A DNA stretch of 64,000 nt from Hymenobacter jejuensis. GTDB lineage: Bacteria; Bacteroidota; Bacteroidia; Cytophagales; Hymenobacteraceae. Below the pieces are notes generated by a model. It was not told the DNA's origin. It worked only from the letters and a program-made list of their open reading frames with translations, and did no database searches. The stretch covers positions 4,588,001-4,652,000 of the forward strand of contig NZ_CP040896.1 of NCBI RefSeq assembly GCF_006337165.1, in the 5' to 3' direction. The stretch's first letter is position 1. Each line of letters starts with the position of its first letter. The translations under genes and the position numbers were made by a program. Below are positions 1-8,616 of the stretch, one piece after another.

Positions 1-1108
1 GCGTGTATTTACGATATATCTCGATGCGATAACCAGCAGTGTCTTTGGCTAATGTGGTGAGGCGCTCGGTATTGCTGCTGGCAAAAGCGCGCACGTTGCG
101 GGCCCGGTTCAGGGCCTGTTCGACATACCCGGCCTGAGGCGGCGGCAGTTTTTTGGTGTGTACCTTCCACCCTGCAACGCGTCGGTTGGCGGCTGCGCCG
201 GTCGTATCAAACCGCACGTAAGTGTAGTACGGATTCAATTGCATGATCATCTGCTTGCGCTCGATCATCAGGCGGTTGTGCAGCGAGTCGCTGTAGGCGT
301 GCAACTCGGGGATGTTTTTCATCATTTTGTTTTCGGTAAACAGTTCCTTCTTCGTCCGGTTGAGGTCAAAGGAAGCCAGCGAAAACGTGATCATGTTGCG
401 GTCGAATGCTTGCCGAACAAAAGTAGCCCCAGCTCGGTCACGAGCGTCGGGTTGCTCCACGTAGGTTTTGCCCCGATACAACTCTAAGCTAAGGTATTGT
501 CCATCAAAGCGGGTAAACATCCTTCCCGAATCGGCCAGAATGACACGGGCGTTGCCGCTGCCCTGGGTATGATCGTAAATCATCACGCCCATCAGAATGT
601 CGCCGTCGTCACCCAGCTTTTTATTCACTTTAATGGTGTATCCCGGAATGCCGTTGTAGAAAACGCCCTCCCGGATATCTAAGGCCAGCTTCTGTTGCCG
701 CAAATCCCATAACAGGCTGTAGGCGTTGAGGTTAGCAATTGGCACAATGGTGTTATTAAACCAAAATGCCCCCAGTGACAACACCACGCTCACCAGCATG
801 ACCGGACGCAAGATCCGCGTCAGGGAAATGCCGGATGTTTTGATCGCCGTTAATTCGTGGTGCTCCCCGAGCGTGCCGTAGGTCATCAGCGACGACAGCA
901 ACACGGCCAGCGGCAGCGATATCGGGATCATCAGCACGCTGAAGTAAAACAACAACTGGCCTATCACGCTCATACCCAAGTCTTTACCCACCAAGTCGTC
1001 GAGATACTTGAGCATGTACTGGGTCAGCAGAATAAATTCTACTACCGCAAACGTGAGCAGAAAAGGTCCCGCGAAGGCCTTTAAAATCAGTTTATCGAGT
1101 TTTTTCAT
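1..1108 (-). CDS. LptF/LptG-family permease (partial, C-terminus off the window)
   Basis: The reading frame opens with ATG at 1108 and stays open to the window edge, so at least 369 residues are present and the C-terminus is missing. The N-terminus starts MKKLDKLILKAFAGPFLL and has three hydrophobic segments in the first ~120 residues, with the pattern LPLAVLLSSLMTYGTLGEHHEL at the second. This is the hallmark of YjgP/YjgQ (LptF/LptG) inner-membrane permeases. The middle is a soluble periplasmic region, as in the family. In Gram-negatives these proteins form the LptB2FG transporter that extracts LPS from the inner membrane. The sequence does not decide between LptF and LptG. It is the last gene of the minus-strand group beginning at 1637. 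Confidence 0.88.
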   Translation of the reverse strand, partial: MKKLDKLILKAFAGPFLLTFAVVEFILLTQYMLKYLDDLVGKDLGMSVIGQLLFYFSVLMIPISLPLAVLLSSLMTYGTLGEHHELTAIKTSGISLTRILRPVMLVSVVLSLGAFWFNNTIVPIANLNAYSLLWDLRQQKLALDIREGVFYNGIPGYTIKVNKKLGDDGDILMGVMIYDHTQGSGNARVILADSGRMFTRFDGQYLSLELYRGKTYVEQPDARDRAGATFVRQAFDRNMITFSLASFDLNRTKKELFTENKMMKNIPELHAYSDSLHNRLMIERKQMIMQLNPYYTYVRFDTTGAAANRRVAGWKVHTKKLPPPQAGYVEQALNRARNVRAFASSNTERLTTLAKDTAGYRIEIYRKYT

Positions 1109-1223
1109 GGTGGTTCAGCGCAAGCCCTACTAACGGCTGTAGCCGAGAAAAAGTAAGGAGCGAAAGTAAAACGAAGGTAAGACTCGTTTCGCTCCCGCTC
1201 CCGCCAAATTGTAGTGTAGAAAT

Positions 1224-1637
1224 TTACCCCCCCACTTGCTCGCGTAGTTTCTGGATGAGGCTTTCCCACATTTCCTGCAGCTCTTCGTCGTCGGTTTCCT
1301 CCGAGTAGTCAACTATACGCAGGTACACTTCCTGAGTCAGCTGCGACTCTTCCAACGAGAAGTCCAGGTAATTGGCATCGGGCATGTGTCGCTTGTTGTG
1401 GTCCAGAAACACGAAGCGTACCGAGCGGTTGGTACGATGCGAGTTCATCTCCGCAAAATGACTTTGGTTGTCCCAGATGAAATTGTAACGATGATCCTCG
1501 TCGATGCGTACGTCCTGACAAAACCACTGCGACAAGCCGGAAGCAGAAGCTAGATAAGGATAGAGAATCTTGGGCGACGCGTTTACAGGGTATTCTACCG
1601 TAAAGCGATGTTTAGAACGAGTTGCAGAAAGCGGCAT
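1224..1637 (-). CDS. START-like (SRPBCC-type) domain protein
   Basis: A 137-residue protein with no signal peptide. It begins with a basic strand (SKHRFTVEYPVNASPKILY) followed by LYPYLASASGLSQWFCQDV. This is the AHSA1/START-like helix-grip pattern in which 'LsqWF' follows the first helix. The tail is acidic (EETDDEELQEMW) and ends in a C-terminal helix, as in the START-like proteins common in Cytophagales. No catalytic residues are expected; a ligand or lipid-binding role is plausible but unproven. The ATG at 1637 is the only good start. It lies 115 nt upstream of the LptF/LptG-type gene on the same strand and may share its transcript. Confidence 0.8.
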   Translation of the reverse strand: MPLSATRSKHRFTVEYPVNASPKILYPYLASASGLSQWFCQDVRIDEDHRYNFIWDNQSHFAEMNSHRTNRSVRFVFLDHNKRHMPDANYLDFSLEESQLTQEVYLRIVDYSEETDDEELQEMWESLIQKLREQVGG

Positions 1638-1744
1638 AGGTAATAATTAGGTAAGAGCGGAAAGGCGTCCTTAAAAGGATAGATAGGAGCCAATATACAC
1701 GGGATTTTTTTTGCGCAAGGGTTGCGCTGCATCAAATCTTGTGC

Positions 1745-1752
1745 CTACCTTT
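1745..1752 (+). promoter_or_regulatory. Bacteroidota-type promoter -7 element for the tRNA gene
   Basis: TACCTTTG matches the Bacteroidota consensus TAnnTTTG. A TTG (-33 element) lies at 1722-1724, giving a 20-bp spacer. Transcription would start just before the tRNA at 1769. Confidence 0.7.
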
Positions 1753-1768
1753 GCGGCACCAAAAACCC

Positions 1769-1842
1769 GGCGGGGTAGCTCAGTTGGTTAGAGCACAGGA
1801 TTCATAACCCTGAGGTCACGAGTTCAACTCTCGTCCCCGCTA
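1769..1842 (+). tRNA. tRNA-Met-type (anticodon CAT)
   Basis: The full cloverleaf can be drawn. The acceptor is 1769-1775 with 1835-1841 (first pair G-U), with a D arm GCTC...GAGC and an anticodon loop TTCATAA carrying CAT. The T arm is ACGAG-TTCAACT-CTCGT and the discriminator is A. The fifth anticodon-stem pair is A-C. The paired position 1-72 argues against an initiator tRNA. Elongator Met or a lysidine-modified Ile (CAU) tRNA cannot be separated by eye. CCA is not encoded. Confidence 0.93.
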
Positions 1843-1846
1843 CAAG

Positions 1847-1878
1847 AAAAGGCCTTCCAGCAACAGGAAGGCCTTTTC
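1847..1878 (+). terminator. Intrinsic terminator of the tRNA
   Basis: The inverted repeat AAAAGGCCTTCC / GGAAGGCCTTTT with a short loop directly follows the tRNA and ends in T-rich DNA. Confidence 0.85.
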
Positions 1879-2038
1879 TGTTTTCGACAATGTGCGTTTT
1901 TGAGTCATTTATCATCCCTAAGCTGTACATTGTTGCGCTGTCAGCAGGCTTGGAGTAAGTGCCATGAGACGTAGGCATGCCGTTGTAAGCTTGCGAAAAA
2001 GCAAGTGATCAAACAAGGGCTGTGCGCCCCGATTTACG

Positions 2039-3040
2039 CTAGCGAACAGAAACCGTATGCGCCTGCACAGTGCGACGTAAGCTGTTGAAAAACTGTGCCC
2101 TCTCCTTTTCGCCAGTGCCGCTAATAAGGGTCGATTTTTTCATGAGGTTCTCCAAGTTGGAAAACATAAAGTCATTGAAGCCTTTGTCGGCGGTGCCTAC
2201 AAAGTAGAGTACGCTATGATTGAGAAACGTCAGGCGAGTTGGGCCCAAATCGGCAGCGAAGGTGTTGTCGCCCAGGATTAACTCATTGACAAACAAGCGA
2301 TACGCCGGCCCGGGCGAAGTCGGCCCTTTGCCCAGAATAAACTTAGCACCAAGCTCGGCCTGCGCTTCGATGTAGTCGATGAGTTCGGCCACCTTTTCGT
2401 AGAGCAGGGCTACGTCATTGTCGGAAGCAAATGCGCCGTAGTCCCTGAAAAAGGTAATCTGGCGCAAGGTGCTGTTCAGGCTCTCCGCGTTCCATATTTC
2501 GGTGGTGGGCACTTTATTATATAGCCGGATGATGCGCTGACTGATCGCGTGCAAAGGTCGATAGCGCTCGTCGCCGATCCTGAACTTCACCCCTTTCAAC
2601 TTCTCGTCGTGGAGAATGGACTTCATCCAGAAGTAGAACTTAAACTCGGCTAATTCCGGAATCTGGAAGTGATAGAAAAGTGGTATATCCTTGATTAAGA
2701 AATAGATATGCGCAGCAGGAAAGCTATTGATCAGCACAAGCTGTTTTTCTACGTCCAGCATCCAGCGCTCCATGCGGTCTTCGGGCTGCATGTCGGGGCG
2801 GCCCGTGAAAAGCAGCCACTCGGTTTGGGGAAATAGGAACTGATCGATGGAGACTTTGAAGTGGGCACCGATTTTCTGCACTTCCGTCAAGTCGATGGGC
2901 TTTTCGCCTCGGATTCGCCGGTACGCACTGTCGGTACTGATGTCCAGCACGTCGGCCACTTCCTCCACCAAGGATTGGTGAGGCAACAACTTGACTTTGA
3001 GGTGCTGGAAAAATTGCACTTGCGCGTTGGGAGCGTCCAT
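2039..3040 (-). CDS. Helix-turn-helix (XRE-like) transcriptional regulator
   Basis: A 333-residue protein starting MDAPNAQVQFFQHLK (ATG at 3040; a TTG six codons upstream also opens the frame but is less likely). Residues ~18-60 contain the HTH: SLVEEVADVLDISTDSAYRR, then IRGEKPIDLTEV, typical of XRE/Cro-like domains where 'sAYRRIrGek' is the recognition helix. The remaining ~270 residues are a conserved-looking, uncharacterised effector region without recognisable ligand motifs. This architecture is common for Bacteroidota regulators of unknown signal. It is divergent from the desaturase/hydroxylase pair across a 317-nt intergenic region, so control of those genes or of itself is a reasonable inference. 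Confidence 0.75.
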   Translation of the reverse strand: MDAPNAQVQFFQHLKVKLLPHQSLVEEVADVLDISTDSAYRRIRGEKPIDLTEVQKIGAHFKVSIDQFLFPQTEWLLFTGRPDMQPEDRMERWMLDVEKQLVLINSFPAAHIYFLIKDIPLFYHFQIPELAEFKFYFWMKSILHDEKLKGVKFRIGDERYRPLHAISQRIIRLYNKVPTTEIWNAESLNSTLRQITFFRDYGAFASDNDVALLYEKVAELIDYIEAQAELGAKFILGKGPTSPGPAYRLFVNELILGDNTFAADLGPTRLTFLNHSVLYFVGTADKGFNDFMFSNLENLMKKSTLISGTGEKERAQFFNSLRRTVQAHTVSVR

Positions 3041-3357
3041 ATGAAAGGCGAGTAGCAAGTATTGCTACACTTTTTCAAGAGTTAGTAAAAATTGCAATTA
3101 TTTCAAAACCAAGGTCTTGGCCTAGCACCTAATTACTTACGCGCCGTCTGTTGTAGGCTGCGCAACGCAGGATTAGCAGCAATAAAAAAACGACTCCGCA
3201 GAGGTCGATTAGTTCCCTCTCACCGCGGGCGATACCTTTTCATAGCTAGTCCATCGATGATTCCCCTGGCCTTTCCTTAGCCCGTCACGGGGCTGTGCTG
3301 GCCGCAAGCACGATGCAGTACAGCAGATTTTTGCTTCCACCAACGCAACCCACGGAT
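3041..3357. other. Divergent intergenic region (regulator / desaturase)
   Basis: The 317 nt between divergent starts must hold both promoters. A small inverted repeat (CGAC...GTCG near 3190-3208) is visible. There is no convincing small gene; the open frame at 3092-3280 has no recognisable protein character. Confidence 0.5.
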
Positions 3358-4431
3358 ATGGATAGGATCAGATTTCAGCCGGAGCCGGCCAACGGATTTT
3401 ACAACACGCTCAAGTGCCGCGTGAATACCCATTTTGAGCAGCAGGCGCTGCCCCGATATGCTACGGCCGGAGCCGTGGGAAAGGCCATACTGTTTGCGGG
3501 ATTGTTTGCGGCCAGCTACGCAACGCTCCTGCTCGTAGCAATGCCCTTAGGGCCGTTTTTGCTGCTGTGGTTTGCGATGGGTGTGTTCATCATTCTGGCC
3601 GCCATGAGCATTGTGCACGATGCCGCCCACGGCGTGTTTTCGGCCCGGCCCTGGGTGAATATGGTCCTGCTGCGGTTTGCCAACTTGGTCGGCGGCGACG
3701 GCTATATGTACAAATACAAACACACCGTATCGCACCACGCCTACACCAACATTCAGGGCTTGGACATCGACTTGGAGCAAAGCACCATGGTGCGCGTGAC
3801 GCCCTTCACTGCCTCCCGGTCGGAGCACCAGTACCAACACCGCTACATGCGGGTGCTGTACCCGTTTTATATCCTGTTTTGGGTCTTGTTCCGGGATTTC
3901 AAATATTACCAGCGCGAAAAAATCGGGCCGGTCACGGCGCACCATCCGGTCGTGCAGTGGGTGACGCTGTTCGCTACCAAAGCGTTTTACTTTTTCTACA
4001 TGCTCGTGGTGCCGGCCTTGGTGCTACACGTCGCGTTCTGGCAGATCGCCGCAGGGTTTGTGTGCATGCACCTGGGCTCGGGCGTAGTGGCCATGTTTGC
4101 GCTGCTGGCCAACCATGCCGTCGAAGACTCCGTGTTTGTGGTGCCCGACCCCGATGGACGCATCCATTGTAGCTGGGGCGAGCACCAGCTGCGCACCACC
4201 GACGACTATAGCCCTGATTCACAAATAATTAGCTTTTTGTTCAGTGGCCTCAACCACCACGTAGCGCACCATCTATTTCCGCGCTACTGCCACGTCCATT
4301 ATCCGGCCATCACCAAGATTGTGCGGGCCACTGCCGAGGAGTTCGGCTTGCGGTACCGCTACAATTCTTTGTTTGGAGCACTTAGCTCACATTTCCGGTT
4401 GCTCAAGAAGATGAGCACGGCCCGTAGATAG
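3358..4431 (+). CDS. Membrane fatty-acid (acyl-CoA/acyl-lipid) desaturase
   Basis: An integral-membrane di-iron desaturase of 357 residues. All three histidine boxes are present: HDAAH in the first part, HTVSHHAYTN ~35 residues later, and NHHVAHHLFP near the C-terminus. They are separated by two pairs of hydrophobic segments, as in the FA_desaturase family (front-end or linoleoyl-CoA-like group, with the spacing of HHVAHHLFPRYCHVHYPAI). It would insert a double bond in membrane acyl chains using O2 and reduced ferredoxin or cytochrome b5; no fused cytochrome domain is seen. ATG at 3358 (MDRIRFQPEP) is preferred over GTG 3295 and ATG 3313. It is followed 37 nt later by another O2-dependent lipid enzyme. 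Confidence 0.9.
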   Translation: MDRIRFQPEPANGFYNTLKCRVNTHFEQQALPRYATAGAVGKAILFAGLFAASYATLLLVAMPLGPFLLLWFAMGVFIILAAMSIVHDAAHGVFSARPWVNMVLLRFANLVGGDGYMYKYKHTVSHHAYTNIQGLDIDLEQSTMVRVTPFTASRSEHQYQHRYMRVLYPFYILFWVLFRDFKYYQREKIGPVTAHHPVVQWVTLFATKAFYFFYMLVVPALVLHVAFWQIAAGFVCMHLGSGVVAMFALLANHAVEDSVFVVPDPDGRIHCSWGEHQLRTTDDYSPDSQIISFLFSGLNHHVAHHLFPRYCHVHYPAITKIVRATAEEFGLRYRYNSLFGALSSHFRLLKKMSTARR

Positions 4432-4468
4432 CTCAGTAAATCAAGCTACTCTTTGACCACACACAGTC

Positions 4469-5206
4469 ATGGAAGACGAAGGAGAGATGGTATTGGCCGT
4501 GGTAGCTTTTGCCCTCGCGCGTTATGCGCTGCTGGCGGGCCTGAGTTACGCTTTGTGCTACCGGCCGGGTCTCCGATCCCTACAACGATTTAAGATTCAG
4601 CCCAAACAGCCTTCGGCCCGCCACATTCAGCACGAACTGCTGTATTCCAGTTCGACGGCCTGCATCTTTTCCTTGCTCGGAGTGGTGGTATACTGGCTAT
4701 TTACCCACGGGTACACTACACTATATACCGATATTGCCCTACAGGGCTGGGCTTACTTCGGCGCTTCGTTCCTGCTGGTTCTGGTTTTTCACGATGCGTA
4801 TTTTTATTGGTCGCATCGGTTGCTGCATACCCGGTGGCTGTATCGACATGTCCACATTGTTCATCATCATTCCACCAACCCCACCCCCTGGGCGGCCTAC
4901 TCCTTTCACCCCGTTGAGGCGCTGCTGGAGGGCGCCGTGGTGTTCCCTATAATCCTGATTTTGCCCGTGCATGTGTATGTTTTTGGCTGCTTTCTCGTGC
5001 TCGTGCTGGCTGCCAATATTGTAGGGCATCTTGGGTATGAGTTTCTGCCGGAAGGAGTGCGGCGTAGCCTGCTGGGCAAGCACCTGACTTCCTCCACGCA
5101 CCACAACTTACACCACCAGCTATTCAATAAGAACTACGGCTACTATTTCACGCACTGGGATATATGGATGAAGACTGGGCAGGATAAACGTCCCCGTAAG
5201 CGCTAG
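4469..5206 (+). CDS. Sterol desaturase / fatty acid hydroxylase family protein
   Basis: A 245-residue membrane protein with the fatty-acid-hydroxylase-superfamily histidine cluster: FHDAYFYWSHRLLHT, HVHIVHHHS, then FHPVEALLEG and THHNLHHQ near the C-terminus. These bind the di-iron centre. Family members hydroxylate or desaturate sterols, carotenoids, sphingoid bases or fatty acids; the substrate cannot be read here. Four hydrophobic stretches surround the boxes. It probably shares a transcript with the desaturase, 37 nt upstream. Alternative ATG at 4487. Confidence 0.85.
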   Translation: MEDEGEMVLAVVAFALARYALLAGLSYALCYRPGLRSLQRFKIQPKQPSARHIQHELLYSSSTACIFSLLGVVVYWLFTHGYTTLYTDIALQGWAYFGASFLLVLVFHDAYFYWSHRLLHTRWLYRHVHIVHHHSTNPTPWAAYSFHPVEALLEGAVVFPIILILPVHVYVFGCFLVLVLAANIVGHLGYEFLPEGVRRSLLGKHLTSSTHHNLHHQLFNKNYGYYFTHWDIWMKTGQDKRPRKR

Positions 5207-5229
5207 CCGGGCAGAAACCCAGCATAACC

Positions 5230-5260
5230 ATGTAATTATCTAATTATCAATTGTTTACAT
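5230..5260. repeat. Degenerate copy of AT-rich intergenic palindrome
   Basis: Outer arms ATGTAA / TTACAT enclose TAATTATC repeated twice in tandem followed by AATTG. It resembles the TTGATTATCAA-centred palindromes elsewhere in the window, but is imperfect. It lies just after the hydroxylase gene. Confidence 0.45.
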
Positions 5261-5324
5261 AAAAATATATACTTGTATAGGGATAAAACCGTAGACACGA
5301 TCGACCCCAACCCTACATGCGCTA

Positions 5325-6074
5325 ATGGTAGTCTCCGAAGATCAAACCCAACGAGAGAAGGAAAAGCAGCTTGCTGCCGCGACCGCGTTACGCTGGATAC
5401 GCGATGGTATGCTCTTAGGATTGGGCAGCGGCAGTACGGCCGCTTATTTTATCAACTCCTTAGGGGAAGCCGTGCGCAACGGCCAGTTACAGGTGCAGGC
5501 CACTGCCACATCACACGCCAGCGACGCCTTGGCCCGCAAGGCCGGCATTGCCATGCTCGAGCCCCGCCGTGGGTTGCGCTTCGATCTGACCGTGGACGGC
5601 GCCGACGAGCTCGACCCGCAATTGCGGCTCATAAAAGGCGGCGGCGGTGCTTTGCTGCGTGAAAAAATTATAGCAACTGCTTCCGATGCCCTGCTCATCA
5701 TCGCCGATTCGTCCAAAGCAGTGCCGCAGTTGGGCCGCTTTCCGCTACCGCTGGAAATAGTGCCGTTCGCGCTGCCTTGGGTGCTGGACGCCATGGAAGC
5801 ACTTGGCGGGGCTCCAGTCCTGCGCACCGATCCGAACGATGCGCAGACGGCCGTGCAGTCAGACCAAGGCAACCTCTTGGTTGACTGCCATTTCAACGCG
5901 CTCCCTGACCCTGCGCAGCTTGCCGAACACCTGCAACGCATCCCCGGCATTGTAGAGCACGGCCTGTTTTTGGGTTTGGCGCGCGCCGCGGTCGTAGCCC
6001 GCGAAGAAGGCGTAATGTTGCTGCGCCCCGGCCTCGAGCCTGTCCCCGCCGCCTCGGTTTCCGAACTTCTCTAA
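5325..6074 (+). CDS. rpiA: Ribose-5-phosphate isomerase A
   Basis: Interconverts ribose-5-phosphate and ribulose-5-phosphate in the non-oxidative pentose phosphate pathway. The 249-residue length is slightly longer than E. coli RpiA (219). Signature motifs are in order: GLGSGSTA (phosphate loop), DLTVDGADELD (with the catalytic aspartate and glutamate), IKGGGGALLREKI (active-site loop), and IADSSK. The C-terminal PGIVEHGLF helix is intact. ATG at 5325 gives MVVSEDQTQ; no Shine-Dalgarno is present, as for most genes here. The aldo/keto reductase follows 98 nt downstream. Confidence 0.95.
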   Translation: MVVSEDQTQREKEKQLAAATALRWIRDGMLLGLGSGSTAAYFINSLGEAVRNGQLQVQATATSHASDALARKAGIAMLEPRRGLRFDLTVDGADELDPQLRLIKGGGGALLREKIIATASDALLIIADSSKAVPQLGRFPLPLEIVPFALPWVLDAMEALGGAPVLRTDPNDAQTAVQSDQGNLLVDCHFNALPDPAQLAEHLQRIPGIVEHGLFLGLARAAVVAREEGVMLLRPGLEPVPAASVSELL

Positions 6075-6172
6075 AAATTCAAGTTCGCTTTAATGCCCGA
6101 AGAGCTGAATACCGAACGGAAGAAAAGTATTAACTCGGCCTTTCCTTTTAACCCAACCTTCCAAGCATTTCT

Positions 6173-7165
6173 ATGCATTATCTGCCGGCTCCCTCCCGCT
6201 ACCACGACATGATCTATCGCCGTTGCGGCCGCAGCGGCCTCAAGCTACCCGCCGTGTCTTTGGGGCTGTGGCATAATTTCGGAGACGTAGACCAGCTAGC
6301 GAACTTCCGTGCGATTCTGCACCGCGCCTTCGACAGCGGCATCACTCATTTCGACTTAGCCAACAATTACGGCCCGCCGCCCGGCTCGGCAGAAACGAAC
6401 TTTGGGCGCATTTTGCGCGAAGATTTTCGGGGCTACCGCGATGAGCTAATCATTTCTTCCAAAGCGGGCTACACAATGTGGGACGGCCCCTACGGAGATT
6501 GGGGCTCGAAGAAATACTTGGTTTCCAGCCTTGATCAGAGCCTACGGCGCATGCGGCTCGATTACGTGGACATCTTTTATCACCACCGCCCCGACCCCGA
6601 CACGCCGCTAGAAGAAACCATGTCGGCGCTTGACCTGATGGTCAGGCAAGGCAAAGCCTTATATGTTGGCATTTCAAATTACCCGGCAGAGCAGGCCGCA
6701 GAGGCCATCCGATTGCTGCGCGAACTGGGCACACCTTGCCTAATTCACCAGCCTAAGTACTCCGTATTCGAACGTTGGGTAGAAAATGGCCTTCTGGATG
6801 TACTGGATCAACAAGGTGTCGGCTGCATTCCGTTTTCTCCTTTGGCCCAAGGATTACTCACAAACAAGTATTTGGGCAGCATCCCTGCCGACTCACGGGT
6901 GGCAAAAGGCGTAGGCTTCCTGCAAGAAAACCATCTTACCCCCGAACGGCTCGGCCAGATCAGCCGGCTGAATGACTTGGCTCTAACGCGCAACCAAAGC
7001 TTGGCCCAAATGGCACTGGCCTGGATTCTAAAAGACGAGCGCATTACCTCGGTACTCATCGGTGCTAGCAAGCCCGAACAACTCACGGACTCCTTAGGCT
7101 GCCTAGCCAATATTAAATTTAGCGCCGAAGAACTAGCCGCGATCGACAAAGAATCTGGGAAATAG
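6173..7165 (+). CDS. Aldo/keto reductase, YghZ-like
   Basis: A 330-residue NADPH-dependent (alpha/beta)8 oxidoreductase. Sequence in order: YRRCGRSGLKLPAVSLGLW, then DLANNYGPPPGSAE with the catalytic Tyr, SSKAGYTMWDGPYGDWGSKK with the catalytic Lys, and YHHRPDPDTPLEE with the catalytic His region. The MWxGPYGxWGSrK insertion is typical of YghZ / L-glyceraldehyde-3-phosphate reductases and Kv-beta-like AKR14 proteins. The ATG at 6173 gives the usual family N-terminus (xxYLPAxxRY..M.YRRCG). The likely role is reduction of short aldehydes, or methylglyoxal detoxification. It ends at a bidirectional terminator shared with rplT. Confidence 0.88.
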   Translation: MHYLPAPSRYHDMIYRRCGRSGLKLPAVSLGLWHNFGDVDQLANFRAILHRAFDSGITHFDLANNYGPPPGSAETNFGRILREDFRGYRDELIISSKAGYTMWDGPYGDWGSKKYLVSSLDQSLRRMRLDYVDIFYHHRPDPDTPLEETMSALDLMVRQGKALYVGISNYPAEQAAEAIRLLRELGTPCLIHQPKYSVFERWVENGLLDVLDQQGVGCIPFSPLAQGLLTNKYLGSIPADSRVAKGVGFLQENHLTPERLGQISRLNDLALTRNQSLAQMALAWILKDERITSVLIGASKPEQLTDSLGCLANIKFSAEELAAIDKESGK

Positions 7166-7208
7166 CCCACCAATCGGTACCTTCTCAGCAAGAAATATCT
7201 AATAAAAC

Positions 7209-7240
7209 AAAAAGCCCACTTCTTTCGAAGTAGGCTTTTT
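7209..7240. terminator. Bidirectional terminator between AKR gene and rplT
   Basis: Stem AAAAAGCC-x-ACTTC / GAAGT-x-GGCTTTTT with one mismatch, flanked by A- and T-runs so that it can act on both strands between convergent genes. Confidence 0.85.
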
Positions 7241-7261
7241 TACTTTTTTTAAGAGGAAAAT

Positions 7262-7606
7262 CTATTTGATTTTCTCTACAATGCCTTTGAAAGCAGCAGG
7301 ATGGTTCATGGCCAAATCGGCAAGCACCTTACGGTTCAGATCGATTCCGGCTTTCTTCAAGCCGCCCATGAACTGCGAATACGACAGACCGTGCTCGCGA
7401 GCACCTGCGTTGATACGCTGAATCCACAAAGCACGGAACTCACGCTTCTTGGTCTTGCGGTCGCGGTACGCATAGAGAAGGCCTTTCTCAACTGCGTTTT
7501 TGGCAACGGTCCAAACGTTCTTGCGACGGCCGAAATAGCCTTTCGCCAAACGCATTACTTTCTTCCGACGGTGGCGCGAAGCCACATGGTTTACACTTCT
7601 TGGCAT
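7262..7606 (-). CDS. rplT: 50S ribosomal protein L20
   Basis: 114 residues with the canonical N-terminus MPRSVNHVASRHRRKKVMRL followed by AKGYFGRRKNVWTVAKNAV. Full-length and highly basic, with the L20 signature KxxFRALWIQRINAG. L20 binds 23S rRNA early in 50S assembly. It is the last gene of thrS-infC-rpmI-rplT. In other bacteria L20 represses this operon through an mRNA structure; no such site was proven here. Confidence 0.98.
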   Translation of the reverse strand: MPRSVNHVASRHRRKKVMRLAKGYFGRRKNVWTVAKNAVEKGLLYAYRDRKTKKREFRALWIQRINAGAREHGLSYSQFMGGLKKAGIDLNRKVLADLAMNHPAAFKGIVEKIK

Positions 7607-7697
7607 AACCTACTTTTTTTTGGCGGCTGGCGACTACCTTCCTCGGGAGTCTTACAAAACCGGACGCCGGGTTTAAAATTTACTTACCACTCGCTGA

Positions 7698-7892
7698 TTA
7701 GATGTTCAGCATGTCCTTCACGCGCGACATGTCGGCCGTGCTTACCAAGGTTACGTGCGTCAGGTTGCGCTTCTGCTTGGTACCTTTTTTCGTGAGGATG
7801 TGGCTTTTGAAGGCGTGCTTCCGCTTCACCTTGCCCGAGCCGGTGAGCGTAAAACGCTTCTTAGCACCGGATTTCGTCTTTACTTTTGGCAT
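7698..7892 (-). CDS. rpmI: 50S ribosomal protein L35
   Basis: 64 residues starting MPKVKTKSGAKKRF (ATG at 7892; the longer frame to 7952 is not used). The L35 signature TxSGKxKRKHAFKSHILTKK is present. No Shine-Dalgarno precedes the ATG (TATATATTCCA), in sharp contrast to infC directly upstream. The spacing is 92 nt from infC and 91 nt to rplT. Confidence 0.97.
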   Translation of the reverse strand: MPKVKTKSGAKKRFTLTGSGKVKRKHAFKSHILTKKGTKQKRNLTHVTLVSTADMSRVKDMLNI

Positions 7893-7984
7893 TGGAATAT
7901 ATATTGGAGAAATGAAATGCTGGTTTGGGCCATCGAAATCTTCCGCATGCAACTACTTATTTATCAAGCAGTTGCAAAAGGCGG

Positions 7985-8608
7985 CTACGATGACTCTTTG
8001 CCCTCTTTGCTAGCGCCGACCGGTACTTCCTTGGGAGCCGCAGACTTGGGTTTGGCAACCACAACGGCCTTTGGAGCTAGGTACAGGAACATGCGTTTGC
8101 CTTCGAGCTTGGGCAACTGCTCAACTTTGGCCAGATCTTCTAGTGCTTGCGCAAACTTGAGCAGCAGAATCTCACCGCGCTCTTTGAACACGATCGAACG
8201 ACCTACAAAGTGCACATACGCTTTGATCTTGGCGCCTTCTTTCAGGAATTCCTGCGCGTGCTTGAGCTTGAAAGCAAAGTCGTGGTCATCTGTATTAGGT
8301 CCGAAGCGGATTTCCTTGATGATGACTTTGGTTTGCTTGGCTTTTAGTTCGCGGGTTTTCTTCTTCTGCTCGTACTTGAATTTCGAGTAGTCGATGACGC
8401 GGCAAACGGGCGGTACGGCGGTAGGAGAAATCTCGACGAGATCGAGGTTTTGCTCCTGCGCCATACGACGAGCTTGTTCGACTGGATAAATGCCCTGTTC
8501 GATGTTTTCACCGACGAGGCGCACTTCGCGAGCCGTAATCTTCTGGTTGATTTTGAACGGCTCCTCCACCTGAGCACGGGGGATGTAGCGGCGATTCGGG
8601 GTTGCTAT
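7985..8608 (-). CDS. infC: Translation initiation factor IF-3, apparent AUA start
   Basis: IF-3 proofreads initiator tRNA and start codon on the 30S subunit. The core is complete: FKINQKITAREVRLV, then VEISPTAVPPVCRVIDYSKF at the linker, IRFGPNTDDHDFAFKLKHA, and VGRSIVFKERGEILL. A Lys/Ala-rich tail of ~25 residues is added at the C-terminus. No ATG precedes the conserved N-terminus. A GTG at 8569 would give VEEPFKINQ, but the frame continues upstream with ATPNRRYIPRAQ, the normal Bacteroidota IF-3 leader. An ATA codon sits at 8608-8606, 8 nt after a perfect AAGGAGG. The ATA start is therefore favoured (207 residues). infC is the classic gene with a non-canonical start (AUU in E. coli) used for autoregulation. 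Confidence 0.93.
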   Translation of the reverse strand: MATPNRRYIPRAQVEEPFKINQKITAREVRLVGENIEQGIYPVEQARRMAQEQNLDLVEISPTAVPPVCRVIDYSKFKYEQKKKTRELKAKQTKVIIKEIRFGPNTDDHDFAFKLKHAQEFLKEGAKIKAYVHFVGRSIVFKERGEILLLKFAQALEDLAKVEQLPKLEGKRMFLYLAPKAVVVAKPKSAAPKEVPVGASKEGKESS

Positions 8609-8616
8609 GAGTTGGT

